Below are positions 22,601 through 32,800 of a stretch of 64,000 nucleotides of DNA, in pieces. Below the pieces are notes generated by a model that was not told the origin of the DNA, made no database searches, and was given only the letters and a program-made list of their open reading frames with translations. The stretch is from Dendrophyllia cribrosa (lineage: Eukaryota; Cnidaria; Anthozoa; Scleractinia; Dendrophylliidae): assembly GCA_024195265.1 (NCBI GenBank), contig JAJLRJ010000007.1, forward strand, positions 4,801,058 to 4,865,057, in the 5' to 3' direction. Numbering within the stretch: position 1 is the stretch's first letter; each line of letters opens with the position of its first letter. The translations under genes and the position numbers were made by a program.

Positions 22601-25402
22601 GACTACATGTCTCCATAACTAACTCTGGGAGTAAAAGGGTTAAATGTTACCTGATCAGTAAATCTAAACGACCCTTACCCAAGATCGTGAAATTTGGCTG
22701 TGTGTTTTCTAACAGCTGATAAAGCCGATTTTTGGCGCGAACTCATGACGTCACAGGTTCCCCTCAAACACGCACCACACGCTTCAGCTGTACTTGTTCC
22801 CACCTTGTGTTCGTTCGAGATAGAAAGAAGACGCCTGGAAACTAGGCTAAGCTCAGACAGCATTCCTGTTTAATGAGATGTCGACATCTTGGTTTTTAGG
22901 TAACAAGCGCATTGCGTTTGAAGAGTTCCTATCCATCTTTTTGAAGGAGAAAAAGAACAGCAGGCAAGTGTCGGTCGAAGAGTTTATAGATACGCTGAAC
23001 GTGTTTGACAAGGACAACGCCGGGAAGGTCTCATCCGGTGAACTGCGTCACGTGCTAACAGCTCTGGGTAAGGAGGGCGACATTTATAGGCGAATATTTG
23101 CTGACGTCATTGTTTACATTTCGTTTCATTGGCATACGAATTTAAGTAGAAAAAAGTGTCGTGCTTATACAAATTCACTTTAAAAGTTGAAAGAGCTTGT
23201 AATTTACGCAATTTCTAGCTCTTTGTATGCAATGTTTAAAAAATATCAGCTATCAAAAACTGCAAATTTGCTGGGAGGCAAAAGCGCTAATGTGCCGTAC
23301 ATAATTTATAAAATTTCAAGTTTTTAAAACAGCATTACACGAAGTGTATCTAGTATATATCAGGCTCAAATTTTCAGAGAAATCTAATTGTGCTAAGCCC
23401 TTTTAATTTTCGGGGTTTTTTGAGGCTCGATTAAGAATGAGGCGCATTGTGCCAAAGTGGCAATAATTCTAAAAAAATATTTGTCTATAGTGTAAATAAA
23501 AAGTAAATAAAGTTAATAATTTCATAAGTAATAGAGCAGTTTTCAATTGAGTGTCGAAAGTAATTACACAATTGCTTTGGTTTTGCATTGCTACGCTTTG
23601 TGATTGGCTAAAAAATCTCGCGCCACTTTCTCGACCAATCAGAAGTAAAACCAAAACCACGCGTTTTCCCGCGCTTGGCGCCCGCGACATGTAATTGCTT
23701 CGAGCTCTGATTGGTTCATTGGATTGTTTACGACTGCTGTGATTGGTCAGAGTAATTACTTTGGTTTTGGTTTTACGACACTCAATTGAAAACTGCTCTA
23801 TTTGTAAGTAATCTGACCAAAAAAGGAATGTGGACTGCAGCGCCTTTGTTTCTATTCTGTAGGCAATAAGCTCAGAGATCGCGATGTTGATGAGTTATTC
23901 AGTGATGTTGGAGAACATCACGGATTTATCAACACAACAGGCAAGTGACTCGTAATCTTTTAACTATTCTCACTGGGGCCATCACATAAGAATGCCTCAA
24001 ATCCGACTTAAAAATTCCCGTGCGTGCATTAGTCCGTAGTAGAGTTCAATATGCTTATTCCTTGCACACAATAGGCCATTTCCGAGTTGCTTTTTGTCTC
24101 GTTATCAAAGCGAGGCTTGGTGCACAACCTTTCATATGAAAATTAGTTTTCATTCACATGTAAATAAAACTAATTTTCACATGAAAGGTTGTGCACCAAG
24201 CCTCGCTCTGATAACGAGACAAAAAGCAACTCGGAAATGGCCTATTGGGTACAAATAGGCTGCTTTTATCCTATTTACTCCACTTTCTCGTTTAAACGGC
24301 CGCCAGACGTCCGCTTGGTGCGCCTCTTCCTCCTCCCCGCAGCGATGGCTAGCCTGTTGCAGGCGTTCAGATAGTGGGGAAAGCGCGAATCGTTGGGGAA
24401 GGCGCGAAGAAAAGCAAGCGAACCCAACTATTTGCGCTTTCCCCACTATCTGAACGCCTGGAACAGGCTAAGCGATGGCCTGCATATTGTACATCTATCT
24501 TTTGCTCCCGCTCTTTCTCGCCTCCGGGCTCGCTTTTACCCATACCTGATATAGCTTGGGGGCGTTTGGGAGTGAGGGCACCCGGAAGGAATATATTACT
24601 GTCTGAACTCCGTTCCCAAGGTTTCATCCCGCAGGCTCATGGGGATGGTGCGAAGAAAGCCAGTGAACTTGAGTACAAAATAAGAAGCTAGGTTAGGTGG
24701 TGCTAAAAAAGATATTTTAAACTGGAAAAGGGACAGGACCGGGTTCTCAGTTTACAGCAGAGCACCCCGACCTAAACACAGAAATGTTTGGTTTGCTATG
24801 TATGTGTCTGGAGATTGGGCGCCCTCTCCCGATATTATTGTATTCAATTGCATTGTATTTGTATTGTAGCTGTATTGTATTGTAGCTGTATTGCATTGTA
24901 TTGTATCTGTATTGCATTGTATTGCAGCTGAATTGTATTGTATTGTAGCTGTATTGCATTGTATTGTAGCTGAATTGCATTGTATTGTAGCTGAATTGCA
25001 TTGTTTAAGTGCTGGATATAAAGGAGGGGCATCGGGGTCCGGCGCCTCCTCCATTTTGCAAGAAAATAATGCCCATGCCAAGGGAGGCAAAGTATTTTAC
25101 TCCGGGGCCTCTCGTTGTAAGCAAGTTTGAGTCCGGGCCTTTTTTTCCTCCTTGAGACGAAGTGGATTAAAGTTGGTTAAGATTTAGACTTTCTCAAAGT
25201 CCGTTATGTTTTTAGTTCCCGGCGACGTCGCTCGCTTTTGCCACTTCCTCGCTCTCATACGTCGACTTGTGGGCAAGTCTAGTATATATTTGGTATTCTG
25301 GAACTTTTTATAAATTGATGACACCCTTTAAAACTTGATCGTTTTTAACGTTTTGTTTTGTTTTTATCCACAGACTTCGTCAACATGGTCATGTCCAACT
25401 AG
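19662..25402 (+). CDS. Myosin essential light chain, paralogue B (five exons, 146 aa)
   Basis: Exons are 19662-19692, 19772-19906, 22900-23067, 23863-23940 and 25374-25402; the sum is 441 nt. The protein starts MSQPTQEEMDEYRDAFTLFD and ends FVNMVMSN. The shared introns lie at the same positions and phase 1 as in paralogue A, so the two arose by duplication; B lacks A's extra split after the start codon. The intron after exon 4 starts with GC (CAG then gcaagt), which the homologous phase supports. EF-hand 1 (DEQGDGKIDCDQ) and 3 (DKDNAGKVSSGE) have lost ligands, and EF-hand 2 begins with Lys, so calcium binding is unlikely. B is three residues shorter than A between EF-hands 1 and 2. Probable role: light chain of a class II myosin with its own tissue or heavy-chain preference (inference). 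Confidence 0.88.
19907..22440 (+). other. Long intron 2 of light chain B, largely featureless
   Basis: About 2.5 kb of AT-rich intron before the TTAA-type MITE at 22441. I see no exon, RNA gene or defined repeat that could be supported. Confidence 0.5.
22441..22639 (+). mobile_element. TTAA-type MITE in intron 2 of light chain B
   Basis: It starts CCCCTCAAGAGTGTC (the end is decayed) and finishes GTAAAAGGG with TTAA at 22640-22643. It carries the same inner block as the other copies (GGCTTCATTTGAATGGTCAC, CAACAGATTCAAAAGTTAG). Confidence 0.8.
23534..23798. mobile_element. TA-flanked MITE, family B, copy 2
   Basis: GAGCAGTTTTCAATTGAGTG to CACTCAATTGAAAACTGCTC, flanked by TA at 23532-23533 and 23799-23800. 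It is in inverse orientation to the copy at 7709 and very similar to it over the whole length, including the GGTTTTGCATTGCTACGC block. Lies in intron 3 of light chain B. Confidence 0.88.
24069..24247. mobile_element. Inverted repeat with arms of about 80 bases
   Basis: CAATAGGCCATTTCCGAGTT at 24069 is exactly inverted at 24228-24247. The arms run inward through GCGAGGCTTGGTGCACAACC to a short centre around TTCATTCACATG. The near-perfect symmetry suggests recent origin or ongoing arm homogenisation. Intron 4 of light chain B. Confidence 0.85.
24350..24470. mobile_element. 121-bp MITE with a perfect 9-bp target duplication (family C, copy 2)
   Basis: TAGCCTGTTGCAGGCGTTCA at the left and TGAACGCCTGGAACAGGCTA at the right, each with ATAGTGGGGAAAGCG or its inverse inside. 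AGCGATGGC stands immediately before (24341-24349) and after (24471-24479). Nine-base duplications are typical of Mutator-like elements. Confidence 0.88.
24838..25006 (+). repeat. Minisatellite of TGTATTGTAGCTG type
   Basis: Eight or so imperfect units of about 15-25 bases are built from ATTGTATTGTAGCTG and AATTGCATTGT. All frames on both strands are open across it because the repeat lacks stops; these frames are not genes. Intron 4 of light chain B. Confidence 0.85.
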
Positions 25403-26828
25403 CCAAGGAAAGGCCATACTTATAAATATCAATTTTCTTTTGTATTATTTTCTTGAGTTCATAAATGATCAATAGACATAAAACTAATGATACACGAGTC
25501 AGCATTGTTTAACATTTGCTTCTCAACAAATGCTGAAATATGCTATGATCTGCTATTTTGTTTTAATGAGTTGTCGTTTCAGTTTACCGTTCAATACGTT
25601 CAACGTTGTTAAACGGACTGCAGCCAGGTTTATTTCGTTTCTGGAGCGAGTAAGGAACGCGAGAGGCTTATATGTGAGGCTCGCGCGTGAAGCTCGCGCG
25701 CGCGAGGATAACCGCTTCGCACCTCCAAGCGAGCTTAGTGTCTGGTTAAACTAGGAAACGTTGCGGGCGCAAATGCTTCCCAGTTTGGCCGCGCGAGAAA
25801 CATATGTTTCGTGCGCAAATCTTGCTTCCTAAACGCAAGGAAATGTTTATTGAATCAAATCAAGAACATGTTTGCTTCATGCACGTACATTTTGCTTCCA
25901 AAACAATTGTTTCCCAGTCTAGCCACATTTGAAGCAATAATGTTTCCGCAACCATGTTTCCTAGTTTAGTCAGGTCCAAAGAGGGACAAACCGACTGTTT
26001 TGCCTTCTAAACATGTGAGATAGCCTGTTTCAACAACGGACGCAAGTTGAACCGTGTGTCATTGAGTCAGTAGCACCACTTGGTATTAATAGGAAACTTT
26101 AGATCGGACTACGAGTACGAGTACGACTTTTAAACCTAGTTCGCGTGCCCTAGATAACCATTTATCAGCCCAATTTTATATCTAGAGTCTTCTTTTCTTC
26201 TGGTCAGCAACAGGAAGGACCGACAGTTCTGGGGACGCCGGTGACGAGCAGTAAACTCAAAAGTCCTACTGGTACTCAAATCTACAGCTCTCTATTGTCT
26301 AGTATTTGATTATGCTACACTGGTAGCGAAAGAAGAAAATAAAACATGATAACGCTCTATTCTGTTCCCTTTTCTGGGCATCTGTAAGATTGCGGTTCGT
26401 CTTTTTTTCTTTTTTCTATTTTTTTTTATTTCTTCTTTTCACCGGCGTTGCAATAAGTTTCTCCATTTTTCCATCATCGTCGATGACTTTAATACATTAA
26501 TGTTAAAGGGGAACATGTTCTAAACGCTAACAAGGACATTTGGTAAATCCCCATAGATGCGTCCAAAGAGTTTTGAATTCTCATTTTCGATAGACCATGT
26601 CAACTTGTCCCATTTATGACTGGCGCACAGCATGACTAAAAAATCGACACTATCCTTGTCCTGGCGGTCATCCGCTGACCAAGGAGTTACCAACGGGTTG
26701 CTTATCATACAACAAAGTAGTCCTGAACTACCCATTCTGCCATATCTTTCGGTATGAACCTTTTTCAGCTGGCTGCAATACGCCAGAAATAAAGTCTAAG
26801 CGCCGGGTGGTTACCATAGCACCCAGCA
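25403..26828. other. Convergent intergenic region between light chain B and HUS1
   Basis: It holds the 3' ends of both genes. A CG-rich patch (CTCGCGCGCGCGAGG) is at about 25690, and the MITE at 25747-25968 follows. AATAAA on the minus strand (TTTATT at 26425) could serve HUS1. No further gene is visible. Confidence 0.5.
25747..25968. mobile_element. 222-bp MITE with TAAACTAGGAAAC ends
   Basis: TAAACTAGGAAACGTTGCG at the left and CGCAACCATGTTTCCTAGTTTA-like sequence at the right are complementary over about 20 bases. The interior is rich in GAAACAT and ATGTTTC motifs that fold back on each other. Non-coding. Confidence 0.65.
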
Positions 26829-29800
26829 TCAAATAGACACAGCTGGAATAACATACTGAAGAGAAACGTCTTCGTGAAGCAACAGAAACTGCACAGCTTT
26901 CCCATGCACGATATCTGATGAAAAAGACAATCAACACATGCTAAGAACAACTCCTAATACAGGGAGGTGGTATATTACCTGCATATACCGTGTAGCATGA
27001 AATCTTTGCGGGTTTTAATTTTTGCGAATTGCCCTCGATCCGCAAAAATAAGTTTCCGCAAAAATTTGCTCCCTTCGGTCAAATAAAGAACTCTGCTTTT
27101 TAATGTAAACTTGCGATAATGGGATGATATCGAACGTAAATAATAACTTTAAACTTTCATTGTTTCAACTAGTGATCTCATTGGCCTAGACTCAAAAACT
27201 GCTACAAAGTCAGGGTTCAAAGTGCATTTTAGCTGATTTTTTTAAGGGTTCAAGTAATTTGAGACCCAATCGCACCACATGCAAGTTTTAAAAGATATTG
27301 TATTTGGGGAACTTTATCAAAGAAGCAAAATTATTAGCTATTGTCTTCTGCTATTCTGATTGGTTAAGCACGAACATTTTCTAAAATTTACTTGACGCAA
27401 ACGGATTTTCTTAATTTTTATACTGAAATATAAATCTTAAAATATAAATCTTGAGCGTCAGTAATAATAATAATAATACATTTTTATAGCGCCTTTTCTC
27501 GGTGATTCAAAGGCGCTAATTACATTCAAAATACACCAAAAATATAATCTAAATCTGCAATGTTAAGTTAAAAAAAGTAGTAAAAGTTGAAAATATAAAG
27601 TTTTCTTCCTTGTTAATGTTCTGCTGTTTGAACAGGAAATCGCACAAAAATTAGTTCCCAACAGAAATTTCAGTCATCTCAAACAAAAAAATTGTTCCCG
27701 CAAAACACAAACATCACCAATCTGCAAAATAAAACTCCCGCAAAAATTTCATGCTACACGGCAGTTAACACTTTACGACTGAGCACTGAGCATCCTTGGT
27801 AGCAACAACTGTCCGTACCCGATCATGAAGCACAATCCAAGGGTAGGACGTATGGGATACGAAAACCTGCTCCCCAGCGCCTTCTATGCATTCAAAATGG
27901 CGGGGTAGGCGGATGCACCTCCTTGGACAAGGCTGTCGAAATACTTCAAAAATCCTGGGGCATTTTGTTGCGTAAAAACATGATGAAATATCTGTTTCTT
28001 TTTAACAACGATTTCAAATTGCTAGAAAAAAACACGGAAGACAACTGATGGAAATAACCTCCGAAAACGCCATTTCATCGTGTATCACGTAGTACGTGAC
28101 AAAATCCGCCACGATTCTTGGACTATTTCTTCAGCCTTGTTCAGGGTACGAAGTTGAGTTAAACGGACTGTGAGTGGTTAAAATTTTCACGTTTTACGGC
28201 GCGAAGCGCACCACAAACGCGTTACCACTTTGTTGCATATTTTTTTGCGGAGATCGATTGTCCGATTAAAATTCAAAGATAACTTCCTGTAAACCAACTC
28301 AAGGCCATAAGTGCGAAACCGAATTTTGATTGGACCGTGTTAGAGTGGAGTGTGCTTTGCGCTGTTACGCTTTATTTTGACCTTTGGTTGTTACAGGCTT
28401 CGAACCAAAATACAAAAACGTAAAGACTTACTGCATATGACTTTGCTCGGGTTAACTTGCTGACCATGCAGAAAAGTAGTCAGTTTCTTGATGTCCACTC
28501 TAGCCTCCGCCATCTTGTCGGGATCACGATTGTGTTGTTGAGAGGAATCACCCTCTACAAATTCCAGAAAAAAGTTCATTGTAATCAGTGCTTAAGGCAG
28601 TGAAACTACAGTCCCGTGGGCGGAGGAGACTCGCATATAAAATTGAAGGGGGTTATCGTCGGACATATGAGGAACCATTTCAAGCTGAAAAGTTTTTCCT
28701 GTTAGCTCATTTTCTGGCTTAAGTAAACACTGTCCCGCCGAATTACAAAATTTTGCTTACCTTATTTTCATTTTATATCACTAAATGCCACCAAATATAC
28801 AACTTAATTGGATAAAAAGATTCTACAGAGCAAAACAGAAGCAGTAGTTTGGAGATTAAGTCCCGGGGGGGGGAGTACTCAACAAAGTTTTGTACGGGGA
28901 TGCTCCGCCCCGAGGTCCAAACTCTTACCCTTTCATATACCGTTTTTGACAGAAAAGGTACCCCTTTCATATACCTTTCGCTGAAAATGGTACCCCTTTC
29001 ATATAGCCTTTGCGTGCGTCTGTTTGATATATTTTGAAAGGCCCTTTTTATAATACTTAAATTGCAGTTTTCCCTACCTTTTTTATGCTTCAACTCGTGT
29101 TTTCGCTACCATTTCCTATTCTTCGTGAAATCCCTACCCTTTCACATACTTCAACTCGTGAAATCCCGACCCTTTCATGATTAAGTGCAGGATTGCAAGG
29201 ATGGAAGTGGATTACAGTTCATCAAGTTTGATTTCTTGACCACCTGTCAAGAAATCAAAATTGTCATTCGTGTAGAATTTTGCCTTTTTTATCCGTTATT
29301 TTGTGTCCTTAGTTAATATTTCTTTGCCTTCATCACTTTTGGCGATTTTCCTTCCGATTTCAAGATAATAAAGCAAGCTTAAACCAAGCTCCTGGTCATT
29401 ATCATGAAAACATGATATATCAGCCAGGGCAGTGACCCTTTTATACCCAGCTAAAAAGCAATAAAATAACTAAAAAGCATTAAAATAACTCAGACAGTGG
29501 TCATTTTCGATTCAAACACCCTTTGTGCTATCAAATCACAAATTTTAACTCGGGCCTACAGTGTCATCGATAATCATATAGGTCCGGCATTTTGAGGTCA
29601 AACAGGAGACTTGGTCAAGTTGCAAATGTAATATAATAATAATTGATATTGACACCACCACATGACACAACATGTTCAGATTAGTAATTTTGCCAAGTTT
29701 GGCGATGTTTAGTTGGACAGCAACAAAGTTAGGAGCCTCCAAGCATGGTTTCAAAATCCATTTGTTTGGATTTTCAACCAAGTTTAAAGGCTTGTAACTT

Positions 29801-32800
29801 TGTTGCTATTGAACTAAACATCATCCAACTTGACAAAATTATTACTCTGAACGTGTTGTGTCATAAAGTGATATTAATTTATCAATATTATATTAAATTT
29901 GCAACTCGACCTAGTCCTCTGTTCAACCTTTACCTTTTACCAATTGAAATTTTCACCTTGTGGTGGACAAATGACTTTGTGGGCCAACCCTAGATCTACA
30001 TACCCTCCTAAACACAGTATGTGGTACACATTTTTTAAGTATAAGCGGGTGATTGTGTTTGTCCACTGTGTATGGTAACACTAGCAGTGATACTATCAGA
30101 GATTATTATTAATATATTCAACGCATTGATACCCAGCCGAAATATGGTCATAGCACTCTTGATGTTGGTAACTTTATATGTCATACACGTGGCAGTGAAG
30201 ATACTTTTGCAGTTTGAAGAAAAGGGAAAATGACAGAATGCTGCATGCAATCTCTAGCTGTGGAGAGAAAAATCTACTTTGTATGCGGTACAGTCAACCA
30301 AGATAACTTCATAGCATGGAGTACTAATCTAACAACGATTTACATACCCCAGGTAGGTACGTCAAGATGCTTGAAATGTGTTGTAACTGATGCCGAGTCA
30401 GTCTCTATTCCAAGGGTCATGTAACCATTCTGATTGGCTGAGAGTATCTGCCAATGAGAAAGTTGAGCAAATTCAGAATACAGTTGAACTATGTTTGATT
30501 TGTATGGTTTGTGCACTGTCTAGAACATTTTTCTAAGCAGATAGGGGAGAGAAAGGGAGTATGTTGGGTATGTGCAAGGCACATGAGAGAGCCCTCTCCA
30601 TGTGGTGCTGCACATATCCAGCTCTTTTGAACACACCAAGCCCTTTCACTGCCAAGAGTCGCCAAAATCACACTTCATGAAAAATACCAAATTTTGTTTT
30701 GCAAAATAAGGAATAACAAAGAACACCATAACAAAGTACAGTGGAACCTCGATTTAATGAAGTGCCAAGGGACTGCGGAAATTGGTTTGTTATATTCTAG
30801 TAAGGGTACATTATGTCGAAAACCTTGTTATAACGAATTTCATAAAAACCACCAAAATGTTTGTCATATCAAGGTATAGTTTACTGTTAATAATTGTTTT
30901 GTAACGGTGTTACGTACAGTATTTCCGGATCTTAACAAACAACATTTGCACTTTAATGCTTGTTTGAAGCTACAGTACACTGTAAACATCATCATGTAAC
31001 TACGTCACTGGAAAACTGTACAGGTTATACCTTTTCCCTATAACACACACTGTTGGTCCGTTCCACATTCATCTTTTGTCGTGCGTTGACATTTATTCGT
31101 TATATCGGGGTAGATTTTACGTTTGGGCTGCCGGATTGTGTTCATTATAACGAGGATTTCGTTATATCGAGGTTCTGTTCCATACATTTTACTTGTAATT
31201 TTGCCGGGCTGAACAATACTGTACGTTTTACCAAGGACTTCATTATATAGAGGTCGGTTAAATCAAGGTTCCACTGTACTGCAAAAGAGCTTTCATTTGA
31301 ATGGTCACACTATTGGATTTCATCCACAGTTAAAAACGTCAGAACCACATTATACAACTTCTAATGTGGTTTGTTTCTGCAAGTCAAGGCATTAAATAGC
31401 CACTTAGGAAAGGTGTCTGCTCATGGGAGATTACAAATGTAGTGTTTGTATGTGTCTGGGACCATCACTGAGTCTCCAGAAATAAAATGTGTGCTAACAG
31501 GAGGTGTACTTTAGCTGAGGCTAAACAGTATATACATGTAGTTAACCCTTATGTATTTTGCTTTGCATACACAACACTGTAACATTTTAACCCTTTAACT
31601 CCCAAGAGTGCCAAAACCAAAATTCAAGAAACATCCCAAATTTCATTTTTGTAAAATATTGAAAAACAAATGGTACCATGCAAAAGTACTGCTGAAGAGG
31701 TTTAATTTGAATGGTCACACCATAGGATTTCATCAACAGACTCAAAAGTTAGAACAAATGGTACCATGCAAAAGTACTGCTGAAGAGGTTTCATTTATAG
31801 GATTTCAACAACAGACTCAAAAGTTAGAACAAATGGTACCATGCAAAAGTACTGCTGAAGAGGTTTCATTTGAATGGTCACACCATAGGGTTTCATCCAC
31901 AGACTCAAAAGTTAGAACCACATTACATATCTCCATAACTGACTCTGGGAGTGAAAGGGTTAAAGTACATTAAGTTGGGAACAAAAAATGGGAGCCCCTC
32001 CTTCTTTTGAAACAATAGCTATAACTTTTTTTTTTTGGTATACAAGTTATAAGGGTTTCAGTATGTTAAAAATATTGTTAAGTCTAAGTATCATTCTGTA
32101 AGTATTGTTTTGTAATTAGCGTAAGTATCGTATTGTAAATAGTGTAAGTACTGTACTGTAAGAAGTATATGCATTGTTTTGTAATTAGCGTAAGTATCGT
32201 ATTGTAAGTTAAGTGTAAGTACTGTACTGTAAGAAGTATATGTATTGTTTTGTAAGTAGTGTAAGTATCGTATTGTAAGTAGTGTAAGTACCGTACTGTA
32301 AGAAGTATATGTATTGATTTGTAAGTAGTGTAAGCTTTGTATTGTGAAATAAAATCTTTCTTGCAGGAAAAAAAAAAAAGTTGGGAAAAGCATGATCACT
32401 TTTCAAAACCATTGATGAACTGTTCACAGGACAAAAGTTAGTAACATGGTACATGTAGGAGATAGGTACATGTAAAAAATGAAACATCTAAACTGAGAAC
32501 AAATCAGTATGTTATTTACCATGCAAATTGAACAAAATAATAAGTTTCAAAATTAAATATTGATGTGCCTGACAATTAAGTCCTAACAAGTCTCCTACGC
32601 AGCCATTATTTGGGGGCAGACAATGCATGACGACAAAAAGAACAGCTGCGTAAGAGACTACAAGTCAATATGGGAACACAAACACAGTTATACTGACCAA
32701 AAAATTGCTGAGGTTCTTCATTCGTTCAGTCACGTTTTTTACCACTTTCATGGATGGCATGTAGATGCTTACCTGAACAAAAAAAAAAGAGGAATGATAT

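Noticed and set aside
24747..25130. Overlapping open frames on both strands rich in Gln, Tyr, Asn or Cys, Ile, Val
   Set aside because: They are translations of a stop-free ATTGTATTGTAGCTG minisatellite inside an intron.
26520..26735. Minus-strand frame of 71 codons downstream of HUS1
   Set aside because: It lies after the HUS1 stop codon, has no recognisable sequence and is most simply 3' UTR.
32091..32487. Minus-strand Leu/Thr/Tyr-rich frames
   Set aside because: Translation artefacts of the 68-bp minisatellite in HUS1 intron 5.
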